Shown here piece by piece: positions 16,412 to 24,860 of a stretch of 46,567 bases of DNA; positions within the stretch are counted from its first letter, which is position 1, and each line of letters starts with the position of its first letter. Source of the stretch: Sphingomonadales bacterium (GTDB lineage Bacteria > Pseudomonadota > Alphaproteobacteria > Sphingomonadales > Sphingomonadaceae); NCBI GenBank assembly GCA_028870315.1, contig JAGWPW010000110.1, positions 1-46,567 on the forward strand. Reading direction: 5' to 3'. The notes under the pieces are model-generated. The model was not told the origin of the DNA and ran no database searches. It was given only the letters and a program-made list of their open reading frames with translations. The translations under genes were made by a program, and so were the position numbers.

Positions 16412-18205
16412 TCAGTGGCTGTCGCGCGGCAGGCCGCGGGTCTGGGCGATGCGCTGAAAGGTCTCGCTGCCTTCGAGGATCGCGCCGCTTTCGAGCTGGC
16501 CGACCAACCCGCGCTGGATCGCCTGCCACGGCGTCTGGCTTGCGGGACAGGCATAGCCCCCCGCCGCCGCGAGCGCGGCGCGGCGCGCTTCAAGCTCGCC
16601 CGCGGCGATCAGCACATCGACGCTGCCGCGGGCGAGATCGATCCGCACCCGGTCGCCGCTCTTCAGCAGGGCAAGTCCGCCGCCCGCCGCCGCCTCGGGG
16701 CTTGCGTTGAGGATCGAGGGGCTGGCCGAGGTGCCCGACTGGCGCCCGTCGCCGAGGCAGGGAAGATCGCGCACCCCCTCGCGCAGCAGATAGGCGGGCG
16801 CGCGCATGTTCACCACCTCGGCCGCGCCCGGATAGCCGATCGGCCCGGCGCCGCGCATGACCAGAAGCGTGTTCGCATCGATGCCGAGCGCGGGATCATC
16901 GATCCTGGCGTGATAATCCTCCGGCCCGTCGAACACCACGACCTTGCCTTCGAACGCCTCGGGATCCTCGGGGTTCGACAGATAGCGCGCGCGGAACGCG
17001 GCGCTGATGCCGCTGGTCTTCATGATCGCCGAAGCGAAGAGATTGCCCGAAAGCACGACGAAGCCGGCATTCTCGGAGAGCGGCCGGGCGAAGGGGCGGA
17101 TCACCGCCTCATCGAGAATGCGCGCATCGCGGCAATTGTCGCCGATCGTGCGGCCGGTGACGGTGCGCGCGTCCTCGTCGATCAGCCCCGCGCCCATCAA
17201 TTCGCGCACCACCGCCGGGATGCCGCCCGCGCGGTAGAAATCCTCGGCCAGATATTCGCCCGTCGGCTGGAGGTTGACGAGCAGCGGCAGGCGGTGGCCA
17301 TGCTCCTGCCAGTCGGTGATCGTCAGCGAAACCCCCATGCACCGCGCGATCGCGGCGAGATGGATCGGCGCATTGGTCGAGCCGCCGATCGCGGTATTGA
17401 CCCGGATCGCATTGAGAAAGGCGGCTCGGGTCATGATGTCGGACGGCTTGAGATCCTGCGCGACCATTTCGACGATGCGCCGCCCGGTGCGCCAGGCGTT
17501 CTCCTGGCGGTCTCGATAGGGTGCAGGAATCGCCGCCGAGCCGGGAAGCGCCATGCCCAGCACCTCGGCAAGGCTGTTCATCGTCGTTGCCGTGCCCATG
17601 GTGTTGCACCAGCCGGTCGAGGGCGCGGAACTGGCAACGAGACGGATGAAGCCATCGTCGTCGATCTCGCCGCGCGAGAGCATCTCGCGCGCCTTCCACA
17701 CGATCGTGCCGCTGCCGGTGCGCTTGCCCTCGTGCCAGCCGTTCAGCATCGGCCCGACCGAAAGCACGATCGCGGGAAGATTGACCGTCGCTGCCGCCAT
17801 CAGGCAGGCAGGCGTGGTCTTGTCGCAGCCCGTGGTCAGCACCACCGCATCGAGCGGATAGCCGTAAAGCACCTCGACGAGCCCCAGATAGGCAAGATTG
17901 CGATCGAGCCCGGCGGTCGGGCGCTTGCCGGTTTCCTGGATCGGGTGGACGGGAAATTCGATGGCGATCCCGCCCGCCTCGCGGATGCCCTCGCGCAGCC
18001 TGTCGGCAAGAACGAGATGGTGGCGGTTGCAGGGCGAAAGGTCGCTGCCCGTCTGGGCGATGCCGATGATCGGCCGGCCCGAGCGCAATTCCTCCATCGA
18101 CAGGCCGAAATTGAGATAGCGCTCAAGGTAAAGCGCGGTCATGTCGATATTGGCCGGGTTGTCGAACCATGCGCTCGACCGCAATTTACCGCTGCCCTGG
18201 GTCAT
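16412..18205 (-). CDS. IlvD/Edd family sugar-acid dehydratase (galactonate/xylonate/arabonate type)
   Basis: A 597-residue Fe-S dehydratase that converts an aldonate to its 2-keto-3-deoxy acid. The sequence resembles Caulobacter xylonate dehydratase XylD more than 6-phosphogluconate dehydratase, for example in [20 protein letters not shown] and [12 protein letters not shown]. Cluster-ligand regions are visible as TGCDKTTPA and GWCNTMGTA; other family motifs are GGSTNA and [16 protein letters not shown]. Context (galactose dehydrogenase, lactonase, KDGal kinase and aldolase) points to D-galactonate, possibly also L-arabonate. It is the first gene of the minus operon, and its start faces the permease gene across a 76-base control region. 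Confidence 0.88.
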   Translation of the reverse strand: MTQGSGKLRSSAWFDNPANIDMTALYLERYLNFGLSMEELRSGRPIIGIAQTGSDLSPCNRHHLVLADRLREGIREAGGIAIEFPVHPIQETGKRPTAGLDRNLAYLGLVEVLYGYPLDAVVLTTGCDKTTPACLMAAATVNLPAIVLSVGPMLNGWHEGKRTGSGTIVWKAREMLSRGEIDDDGFIRLVASSAPSTGWCNTMGTATTMNSLAEVLGMALPGSAAIPAPYRDRQENAWRTGRRIVEMVAQDLKPSDIMTRAAFLNAIRVNTAIGGSTNAPIHLAAIARCMGVSLTITDWQEHGHRLPLLVNLQPTGEYLAEDFYRAGGIPAVVRELMGAGLIDEDARTVTGRTIGDNCRDARILDEAVIRPFARPLSENAGFVVLSGNLFASAIMKTSGISAAFRARYLSNPEDPEAFEGKVVVFDGPEDYHARIDDPALGIDANTLLVMRGAGPIGYPGAAEVVNMRAPAYLLREGVRDLPCLGDGRQSGTSASPSILNASPEAAAGGGLALLKSGDRVRIDLARGSVDVLIAAGELEARRAALAAAGGYACPASQTPWQAIQRGLVGQLESGAILEGSETFQRIAQTRGLPRDSH

Positions 18206-18281
18206 TCGCCTCGCTCACCCCTTGTGCGTCGCCGCGCTGCGATATACTCATACAAAAGCGAAGGCAATGGGAGAGCGAGTG
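18206..18281. promoter_or_regulatory. Shared divergent promoter of the galactose operons with a candidate GntR operator
   Basis: All control of both operons must fit in these 76 bases. In a GC-rich setting the AT-rich core at 18241-18256 stands out. It contains TATACT (18243-18248), a good -10 for the plus operon, with TTGTGC at 18222-18227 (spacer only 15 bases). The minus strand reads TTGTATGAGTATATC, a partly symmetric sequence of the size bound by FadR-type GntR proteins. A repressor here would block both operons. GGGAG at 18269-18273 is the permease ribosome site. Confidence 0.45.
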
Positions 18282-19592
18282 ATGGCAGGACCAATCGGCG
18301 GCGCGGGTGTGGAAGTGCGCGGCGTACCGGGCGCTTACGGGCGCGCGCTGGCGCTGCTTGCCAGCCTGTTCTTCATGTGGGGCTTCATCACCGTCATCAA
18401 CAATACGCTGCTGCCGCATCTCAGAAGCGTGTTCCAGCTGAGCTACACAAAGACGACGCTGATCGAATCGACGTGGTTCGTCGGCTATCTCGTCGCCTCG
18501 CTGCCGGCGGCGAAGCTGATCGAGCGCATCGGCTATCAAAAGGCGCTGGTGACCGGGCTGGTGGTGATGACCGCAGGCTCGGCGGGGATGATCCTTGCCG
18601 CGAGCCTGCCCTCCTATGGGGTCACGCTAGCCGCGCTGTTCACCGTCTCTTGCGGCATCGCGCTTCTGCAGGTCGCCGCCAATCCCTATGTCGCGGCGAT
18701 CGGCCCGGCCGAAAGCGCCGAGGCACGGCTGACGCTGGTGCAGGCATTCAACACCACCGGCGACATGCTGGCGGTGGTGTTCGGCCGCTACCTCATCCTC
18801 GGGCGCACCGTCGCCGGCACCGCACGCGCCGGGGTTCAGCTCACCCATGCGCAGCGCATGGCCGATGCGCGCGCGACCGAACTGCCCTATCTGCTCGTCG
18901 CGCTGGTGCTGGCGGCGCTGGCGGTCGTCATCGCGCGGGCAAAGCTGCCGACGCTCGGCTCGGCAACGCGCCGCGTCCATGCCGAGCAGCGCCGCGAACT
19001 GTCGCTGTGGCAGCATCGCAATCTCGTGTTCGGCTGTCTCGCGATCTTTCTTTATGTCCTTGCCGAAATCGGCGTCGGCAATCTGTTCATCAATTTCGCC
19101 TCGCAGCCGAGCGTCGCCAACATCACCCATGAACAGGCCGCCTATTACCTGACCTACGTCTGGGGCGGGATGATGGTCGGCCGCTTCGCGGGCGCGTGGA
19201 TCATGCGCTATCTCGCCGCCGAGCGGGTGCTGGCGGTGTTCGGCGTGGGCGCGCTGCTGTCGGCGCTGGTCGCGACCTTCGCGGCAGGGCCGACGGCGAT
19301 GGTCGGGCTGATCGCCATCGGCCTGTTCCATTCGATCATGTTCCCGACCATCTTCGCGCTCGCGATCAAGGGGCTGGGGCCGCTGACCGAGGAGGGATCG
19401 GGGCTGCTCGTCATGGCGATCGCGGGCGGCGCGCTGGTCTTCATCCAGGGCAATATCGCCGACCACTACGGCATCCAGTCGGCCTTTCTCGTCACCGTGC
19501 TGTGCGAGCTTTATATCCTGTTCTACGCGCTATGGGGGGCGCGGCCGACGCATGCGCTGCCGCCCGAGGACCTTGCGGAGAATGTCGCATGA
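18282..19592 (+). CDS. MFS sugar transporter, FucP/GluP-type (glucose/galactose permease family)
   Basis: A 436-residue, 12-helix major facilitator permease. The first helix FFMWGFITVINNTLLP and LLQVAANPYVAAIGP in the fourth helix are hallmarks of the FHS (fucose/galactose/glucose) group. In E. coli FucP the equivalent positions hold Asp46 and Glu135, used in proton coupling; here they appear to be Asn and Gln. It probably imports galactose or another monosaccharide released by the GH2 enzyme. The ATG at 18282 is 8 bases after GGGAG; ATG 18267 (MGERV...) is an in-frame alternative. Its stop overlaps the next ATG (ATGA). Confidence 0.88.
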   Translation: MAGPIGGAGVEVRGVPGAYGRALALLASLFFMWGFITVINNTLLPHLRSVFQLSYTKTTLIESTWFVGYLVASLPAAKLIERIGYQKALVTGLVVMTAGSAGMILAASLPSYGVTLAALFTVSCGIALLQVAANPYVAAIGPAESAEARLTLVQAFNTTGDMLAVVFGRYLILGRTVAGTARAGVQLTHAQRMADARATELPYLLVALVLAALAVVIARAKLPTLGSATRRVHAEQRRELSLWQHRNLVFGCLAIFLYVLAEIGVGNLFINFASQPSVANITHEQAAYYLTYVWGGMMVGRFAGAWIMRYLAAERVLAVFGVGALLSALVATFAAGPTAMVGLIAIGLFHSIMFPTIFALAIKGLGPLTEEGSGLLVMAIAGGALVFIQGNIADHYGIQSAFLVTVLCELYILFYALWGARPTHALPPEDLAENVA

Positions 19593-20716
19593 AAGCCGCG
19601 CTGCTCTTCGTCGCGGGGCTGCTCGCGTTCGCCGCGCCCGCCAGCGCGCGTCCGGTCGCCGACTGCCCGCTTGCCGATGCGCCGTTCTCGACGCGCCTGC
19701 CGCTCATCGACCTGATGCTGAGCCCGGCGGCGAGCGCGATCATCGAGCAGCATATGCCAGGGATCACCGCCGCTTTGCCCAAGGCGATGTTCGGCACCAC
19801 CCCGCCCAGCTTCGCCGCGATCATCACCCTCGCGCAGATGGGCGCGATGGGCGGCAAAAGCGAGGCGCAGATGGCGCCCGCGCTCGCGGCGATCGACGCC
19901 GATCTCGCCAGGCTGCCGGTCACCGCCACCGACCGCGCCGCGCGCTGCGCGCGCTATGACGAGGACCGGCCCGCGCTTGCCGTGCCCACCGGCCATCCGC
20001 GGCTGCTGTTGTTCGAGAAGATCAACGGTTTCAAGGACACGCCCTCGGTCAATGCCGCGCATGCCGCCTTCCTCGATCTGGCAAGGGCGAACGGCTGGGC
20101 GATCGTCACCACCGACAAGGGCGGCGCCTTCAACCCGCAGACGCTGCGCCGCTTCGACGCGGTGATCTGGAACAATATCAGCGGCGACGTGCTGACGCTT
20201 TCCGAACGCGCCGCCTTCAAGGCGTGGATCACGCGGGGCGGCGCCTTCCTTGGCATCCATGGCAGCGACGGCGATCCGGTGACCTGGTGGGACTGGTACA
20301 CCGACGATCTCATCGGTGCGCGTTTCCTCGCGCATCCCTTCCCCAGGCAGTTCCAGGCGGCGCGGGTGGTGATCGACGATCCGAACAGCCCGATCGCCGC
20401 CGGGCTGCCGCCCGAATTCACCCTGACCGAGGAATGGTATTCGTTCAGGAACGATCCGCGCGCCAAAGGCGCGCATGTCATCGCCCGGCTCGATGAAACG
20501 AGCTATGATCCCACCTTCATGGGCAAGCAGGACCTGCGCATGGGCGCCGATCATCCGATCGTCTGGACGCGCTGCGTCGGGCGCGGGCGCATGTTCTATT
20601 CCGCGATCGGCCATCGTCCCGAAATGTATGCGACACCCGTCTATCGCCGTCTGCTGACCAATGCCGTGATCTGGGCGACGGATGCTGCCGGCCGGGCGGA
20701 ATGCGGCGCGAAATGA
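19589..20716 (+). CDS. Exported ThuA-domain protein with N-terminal copy of the ~70-residue module (copy C)
   Basis: A 375-residue protein with a Sec signal peptide (to about residue 20, AAPASA). Residues 33-111 carry the small module (starting at PLIDLMLSPAASAIIEQHMP, ending ALAAIDADLARLPV). Residues 125-370 form a ThuA-like class I amidotransferase-fold domain, with GHPRLLLFEKINGFKDTPSV, GIHGSDG, TEEWYSF and a closing RPEMYATPVYRRLLTNAVIW segment. ThuA proteins take part in trehalose and other disaccharide use but their chemistry is poorly defined; some resemble keto-sugar or glycoside-processing enzymes. The ATG overlaps the permease stop, and the lactonase ATG overlaps this stop. Export means it acts outside the cytoplasm, near the GH2 enzyme. 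Confidence 0.8.
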   Translation: MKAALLFVAGLLAFAAPASARPVADCPLADAPFSTRLPLIDLMLSPAASAIIEQHMPGITAALPKAMFGTTPPSFAAIITLAQMGAMGGKSEAQMAPALAAIDADLARLPVTATDRAARCARYDEDRPALAVPTGHPRLLLFEKINGFKDTPSVNAAHAAFLDLARANGWAIVTTDKGGAFNPQTLRRFDAVIWNNISGDVLTLSERAAFKAWITRGGAFLGIHGSDGDPVTWWDWYTDDLIGARFLAHPFPRQFQAARVVIDDPNSPIAAGLPPEFTLTEEWYSFRNDPRAKGAHVIARLDETSYDPTFMGKQDLRMGADHPIVWTRCVGRGRMFYSAIGHRPEMYATPVYRRLLTNAVIWATDAAGRAECGAK

Positions 20717-21570
20717 TCGTTCCCGACCCGGTCTGGCGGCTGGAATGCCAACTCGGCGAAGGGCCGCTGTGGCTCGCCGAGCGTGGCGAGCTGGCCTTCG
20801 TCGATATCAAGCGCGGCCATCTCCATCTGCTTGGCGTCGCGACCGGCGAACGCCGCACGCGCGATCTTGGCGGCATGCCCAGCTTCGTCGTCGCCGAGGA
20901 AGGCGGCGCGCTGCTGGTCGGCTCGGGCAGCGAGGTGCTGCGCCTTGGCGAGGCCACGCGCGAGGTGGCGGCGGTGGTGCCGCAGCCCGCGCACAACCGC
21001 ACCAATGATGCAACCGTCGATCATCGCGGCCGGCTGTGGTTCGGCACCATGGACGACGCCGAGACGCAACCGAGCGGCGCGATCTGGTGCCTCGACCGCG
21101 GACGGCTGCATCACGCAGGCGGCGGGGCGGTGGTCACCAACGGCCCGGCGGTCAGCCGCGACGGGCTGCTCTACCATGTCGATTCGGGCGCGCGCCGGAT
21201 CTGGCGCCACCGCCTCGGCGCCGAGCCCGGGCTCGGGCCTGGCGAGCTGTTCCTCGAACTGCGCGCGGACGAAGGCTTTCCCGATGGCATCACTCTCGAT
21301 GCCGAGGACTGCCTGTGGGTGGGCCTGTGGGACGGCTGGGCGGTGCGCCGCTATGCCCCCGATGGGCGATTGCTCGCGCATATCCGCCTCCCCTGCGCGC
21401 GGGTCACCAAGCTTGCCTTCGGCGGCGCCGATCTCGCCACCGCCTATGTCACGACCGCGCGGGTCGGCCTCGACGAAGCCGCGCTCGCCCGGCAGCCGCT
21501 GGCGGGGAGCCTGTTCGCGTTCAAGGCTCCGGTCGCAGGAACGATCACGCCCAAGGTGGCGCGGCGATGA
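20713..21570 (+). CDS. SMP-30/gluconolactonase family lactonase (probable galactonolactonase)
   Basis: A 285-residue six-bladed beta-propeller lactonase that likely hydrolyses galactono-lactone (or arabono-lactone) to the acid. The metal-binding residues are recognisable: Glu in CQLGEGPLW, Asn in RTNDATVDHRGRLWFGTM and Asp in FPDGITLDAEDCLWVG. It has no signal peptide, so it is cytoplasmic. The ATG at 20713 overlaps the ThuA stop (ATGA); the ATG at 20701 adds four residues and is less likely. Its stop overlaps the kinase start. It supplies the step between the 1-dehydrogenase (11738-12658) and the dehydratase (16412-18205). Confidence 0.88.
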   Translation: MIVPDPVWRLECQLGEGPLWLAERGELAFVDIKRGHLHLLGVATGERRTRDLGGMPSFVVAEEGGALLVGSGSEVLRLGEATREVAAVVPQPAHNRTNDATVDHRGRLWFGTMDDAETQPSGAIWCLDRGRLHHAGGGAVVTNGPAVSRDGLLYHVDSGARRIWRHRLGAEPGLGPGELFLELRADEGFPDGITLDAEDCLWVGLWDGWAVRRYAPDGRLLAHIRLPCARVTKLAFGGADLATAYVTTARVGLDEAALARQPLAGSLFAFKAPVAGTITPKVARR

Positions 21571-22472
21571 CCCGGTGGACCGCGCTCGGCGACTGGGGCG
21601 GCACAAGGCTGCGGCTGTGGCAGCGGCAGGCCGAGGGGATCACCGCCCGCGCCGACGGCCGCGGCGTGCTCGCGCTCGACCGTGCGCCGCTTTGCGAACT
21701 GCGTGACTGCCTTGCCGCGTGGATCGCGCAAGCGGGAAACCCCGAGCGGATCGTGCTGTGCGGCATGGCAGGGTCCGAGCTCGGGCTGCGCAGCATCGCC
21801 CATGCCGATTGTCCGCTCGATGCCACGGAATGGGCGGCGCATGCAGCGACACTCACCGTCGACGGGCTCGCTATCCGCATCGCCGCGGGCTGCGTGGGGC
21901 GGCAGCCGGGCAACGGCCAGGAGGACGTGATGCGCGGCGAGGAAACGCAGATTTTCGGCGCGTTGCGCCTGCGCCCCGAGCTTGCCGAGGGCGCGCGCGC
22001 CTTCGTGCTTCCCGGCACCCACAGCAAATGGGTGACCACCAGCATGGGCGCGATCACCGGCCTGCGCAGCTTCATGAGCGGCGAATTGTTCGACCTGCTG
22101 CAAGCCTCCAGCCTCTTCACACGCGCCGGCGAGCCCAGCGACGAGGGCACGCACGAGGGCTTTGCCGCGGGGCTGGCCGAGGCGCGGCAAGGCGTCTCGC
22201 TCGCGGGCGGGCTGTTTCACACGCGCGTGGCGCAGCTTCGCGAGCAGCGATCGCGCGGCTGGGCGGCGGGGTATCTTTCGGGGCTCATCATCGGCAGCGA
22301 GGTCGGCGAAATGGCGCCGCTGCTGCCACCGGGCGGGGTCACGATCATCGGCGGCGCGCGGCTCGCGGCGCGCTATCAGCGCGCGCTGGACGGCTGTGGC
22401 GTTGCCGCCATGGCGCTCGATGGCGACGATTGCGCGCTCGCCGGACTGGAGGTGCTCGATGAATTCGCTTGA
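21567..22472 (+). CDS. dgoK: 2-dehydro-3-deoxygalactonokinase
   Basis: A 301-residue kinase of the DgoK family that phosphorylates 2-keto-3-deoxygalactonate to KDPGal. It begins with the family segment TALGDWGGTRLRLW (sugar-kinase phosphate loop). It also has CGMAGSELG, GCVGRQPGNGQEDVMRGEETQIFGA, VLPGTHSKW and a C-terminal IIGGARLAARY. The ATG overlaps the lactonase stop (ATGA), and the last 14 bases overlap the aldolase gene. It is the kinase of the De Ley-Doudoroff pathway, distinct from the PfkB-type kdgK at 2314-3231. Confidence 0.93.
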   Translation: MTRWTALGDWGGTRLRLWQRQAEGITARADGRGVLALDRAPLCELRDCLAAWIAQAGNPERIVLCGMAGSELGLRSIAHADCPLDATEWAAHAATLTVDGLAIRIAAGCVGRQPGNGQEDVMRGEETQIFGALRLRPELAEGARAFVLPGTHSKWVTTSMGAITGLRSFMSGELFDLLQASSLFTRAGEPSDEGTHEGFAAGLAEARQGVSLAGGLFHTRVAQLREQRSRGWAAGYLSGLIIGSEVGEMAPLLPPGGVTIIGGARLAARYQRALDGCGVAAMALDGDDCALAGLEVLDEFA

Positions 22473-23103
22473 GGATGCCCTGCGCTGCGCGCCGCCGGTG
22501 ATCGCAATCCTGCGCGGCCTGACCCCGGCCGAGGCGCCCGCGATCGGCGAGGCGCTGGTCGCGGCCGGCATTCGCCTCATCGAGGTGCCGCTGAACTCGC
22601 CCGATCCCTTCGCCAGCATTCTGGCGTTGCAGCGCGGCTTCGGTAGCGAGGCGCTGATCGGCGCGGGAACGGTGCTCGATACACAGGCGGCCGACCGGCT
22701 CGCGGACACCGGCGCGCGCCTGCTCGTCACCCCGAACACCGATCCGGCCGTCATCCGCCACGCCCGCGCGCTCGGCCTCGTTCCGGTCCCCGGATTCTTC
22801 ACCATTTCCGAGGCCTTTGCCGCGGTCGCCGCGGGCGCGCGCGACCTCAAGCTGTTCCCCGCGAGCACCGCCGGCACCGGCCACATCAAGGCGCTGCGCG
22901 AGGTGCTGCCCGCAAATGTCGCGGTCTGGGCGGTGGGCGGCATAGATCGCGGCAATGCCCGCGACTGGATGCAGGCGGGCGCCGCCGGCGTGGCGCTCGG
23001 CTCGGCGCTGTTTCGCCCCGGTGACGGCGCGGCCGTGGTTGCCGAGCGCGCGCGGGCGATCGTCGCGGCCTTCGGCGAAGATCGCGCCAGCGCTTCGCCC
23101 TGA
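22459..23103 (+). CDS. dgoA: 2-dehydro-3-deoxy-6-phosphogalactonate aldolase
   Basis: A 214-residue class I aldolase of the KDPG/KDPGal family that cleaves KDPGal to pyruvate and glyceraldehyde 3-phosphate. The catalytic features are Glu in GIRLIEVPLNSP (about residue 42) and the Schiff-base Lys in RDLKLFPAS (about residue 132). The GIRLIEVPLNSPDP wording is typical of DgoA rather than Eda, though many members use both substrates, so it could also serve KDPG formed by KdgK. A GGAGG ribosome site lies 6 bases before the ATG, inside dgoK. It is the last gene of the plus operon and converges on the isomerase gene at 23118. Confidence 0.92.
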   Translation: MNSLEDALRCAPPVIAILRGLTPAEAPAIGEALVAAGIRLIEVPLNSPDPFASILALQRGFGSEALIGAGTVLDTQAADRLADTGARLLVTPNTDPAVIRHARALGLVPVPGFFTISEAFAAVAAGARDLKLFPASTAGTGHIKALREVLPANVAVWAVGGIDRGNARDWMQAGAAGVALGSALFRPGDGAAVVAERARAIVAAFGEDRASASP

Positions 23104-23117
23104 CCGGCAAGCCGCGC

Positions 23118-23945
23118 TCACGGCGTGGCCGAATGCGCTTCGGCAAGCATTCGTCGCACCGCCGCCACGCATCTGCCAAGGCGCTCCATCGGCCCCTTGC
23201 CGGCGCGAGCCTCGCTGCGCTGCGGCACCTCGATCGCATAGACCCGGTCCGCGGGCAGCACCGCGACCAGATCCGCAAGCTCCAGTTCACCCTCGCCCGG
23301 CACCATGCGCTCGAACATGGCCTCCTCGTGGTAGCTGGCGCAGCGCGGCGCGCGGCTGGCGTCACATATCTGGATATAGTCGATGACGTCTGGATCGAGC
23401 GCCGCGACATCCGCGCGCGTCGAGCCCGAACGGATGACATGCATGGTGTCGATCAGCAGACGAAATTCGGGGTGGCCCACCCGCCGCACGGCCTCGAGCG
23501 CGAGCGGCAGGCTGTTGACGGTGAGCGAGGGCGCCAGTTCGGTGGTGACGCGAAGACCGCGCGCCACGCCGAGTTCGGTCAGTCGGGCAAATTCGTCGCA
23601 GGTCCGTGCGAAATCCGGGTCCATGCTGACCGTGTTGATCCGCTCGGCGCCCAGTTCGACGAAGAGATCGAGATCGCGCGCATAGTCCCGCGCCGTCGCG
23701 CCGGGACGGATGGTCAGCCCTTCGCCGAGCGAGATCGAGATACCGCGATCGCGCATCACAGCGATCATCTCGCGGCGCAGCGCGGCGTCATCGCGCAGCG
23801 AATAGGGCGGATAATCGCAGACCCCGAAATCGAAGCTCGCAAGCCCGGTCGAGATATGCTGGCAGCCAAGGTCGGCGGCGAGCGTGACGAACGCCACCGG
23901 CGGCAGGCCAAAGACGCTGATGTTTTCGATACCGAGACTGGGCAT
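23118..23945 (-). CDS. Sugar phosphate isomerase/epimerase-like TIM barrel protein
   Basis: A 275-residue AP endonuclease-2-like xylose isomerase barrel. Likely metal ligands are the Glu in VTTELAPS, the Asp and His in LLIDTMHVIRSG, the Asp/His region DASRAPRCASYHEEA, and the Glu in AIEVPQRSEA. Family members isomerise or epimerise sugars or keto acids, or dehydrate inositol derivatives; the exact substrate is not evident. The start fits the conserved opening SLGIENISVFGLPPVAFV. It lies 129 bases downstream of the enoyl-CoA hydratase-like gene on the same strand and may close that operon. It is convergent with dgoA with only 14 bases between the stops. Confidence 0.75.
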   Translation of the reverse strand: MPSLGIENISVFGLPPVAFVTLAADLGCQHISTGLASFDFGVCDYPPYSLRDDAALRREMIAVMRDRGISISLGEGLTIRPGATARDYARDLDLFVELGAERINTVSMDPDFARTCDEFARLTELGVARGLRVTTELAPSLTVNSLPLALEAVRRVGHPEFRLLIDTMHVIRSGSTRADVAALDPDVIDYIQICDASRAPRCASYHEEAMFERMVPGEGELELADLVAVLPADRVYAIEVPQRSEARAGKGPMERLGRCVAAVRRMLAEAHSATP

Positions 23946-24074
23946 GGCGTTCTCTCCGCTCCCACGAGGGGCTGATGATGGCGGATCGGCCCGCCGGAAT
24001 TGCCCCGTGAAGCTGCCGTGCGGACGCCCGTGCGGAGCCGGCGCTGGTTGCCCGCTGCAAGCGCTGCAACGCTG

Positions 24075-24860
24075 TCAACCGACTTCGCGGGGCAGCCCCC
24101 GTTCCGCGGCCGTCATCGGGCCCCGGCTCTTGCCGAAGCGGGCGATGCGGTCCTGATAATCGGGGGCAAAGCCGGGGTTGCGGTAATTCTCCTGCGCCAG
24201 CCCCTGCGCGAGCGGCAGCCCATCGGTTTCGCGCAGCAGCCGCTTGGTGGCGAAATTGCTGTGCCAGCTGTTGGCAAGGATCGCGCCCGCGAGCGCGCGC
24301 GACGCCTCGCCCAGCGTCCCGCCTTCGACCAGCCGATCGACCAGCCCCAGCGCTCGGGCTTCCTCGGCCGCCACCGTTTGCGCGGTGAACATCATCAGCC
24401 GCGCGGCGCCGATGCCGATCCGCCGCGGCAGCCGCTGCGACAGGCCCCAGGCGCCGACGAGGCCCCATTTGCCATGGGTATCGGCAAAGCGCGCGGTCGT
24501 ATCGGCGATGATGATATCGGCGGCGAGCGCAAGTTCGAGCCCGCCGGTGAAGCAGGTGCCATGCACCGCGGCAATCACCGGCTGCGGCAGATTGGCGAGG
24601 CGCTCGATCACCCCCGGCTTGAAGCGCGGATCGATCGCGCCCGCGCCAAGCTTGCCGATATCCGCCCCGGCGCAGAACGCCCGGCCCTGCGCGGCGACAA
24701 GCACGCAGCCGATGCTTGCGCCCGCCCCCTCCAGCGCGGCGCAATGGGAATCGAGCTCCTCGAAGCTGGCGGTGTCGAGTGCGTTGAGCTTTTCCGGCCG
24801 GTTCAGCGTCAATATGCACAGCCCGCCCGCATCCTCGCGGGTGATCCGCGCGCCGCTCAT
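24075..24860 (-). CDS. Enoyl-CoA hydratase/isomerase (crotonase) family protein
   Basis: A 261-residue crotonase-fold protein. The oxyanion-hole segments AFCAGADIG and HGTCFTGGLELALAAD are present, including the first catalytic-type Glu (GGLEL). In the second segment (FADTHGKWGLVGAWGLSQRL) the position of the second catalytic Glu of classical hydratases (rat Glu164) appears to be His, so it may be an isomerase, a hydrolase or another crotonase activity rather than a simple hydratase. The ATG overlaps the stop of the nitronate monooxygenase gene (ATGA at 24857-24860), so the two are coupled. An upstream in-frame extension lies inside that gene and was not used. Confidence 0.82.
   Translation of the reverse strand: MSGARITREDAGGLCILTLNRPEKLNALDTASFEELDSHCAALEGAGASIGCVLVAAQGRAFCAGADIGKLGAGAIDPRFKPGVIERLANLPQPVIAAVHGTCFTGGLELALAADIIIADTTARFADTHGKWGLVGAWGLSQRLPRRIGIGAARLMMFTAQTVAAEEARALGLVDRLVEGGTLGEASRALAGAILANSWHSNFATKRLLRETDGLPLAQGLAQENYRNPGFAPDYQDRIARFGKSRGPMTAAERGLPREVG

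Noticed and set aside
16028..19132. Very long open frame (over 1000 codons) on the plus strand antisense to the dehydratase and overlapping the permease
   Set aside because: Arg/His/Ala-rich composition with no family resemblance; it is a by-product of high GC codon use opposite real genes.
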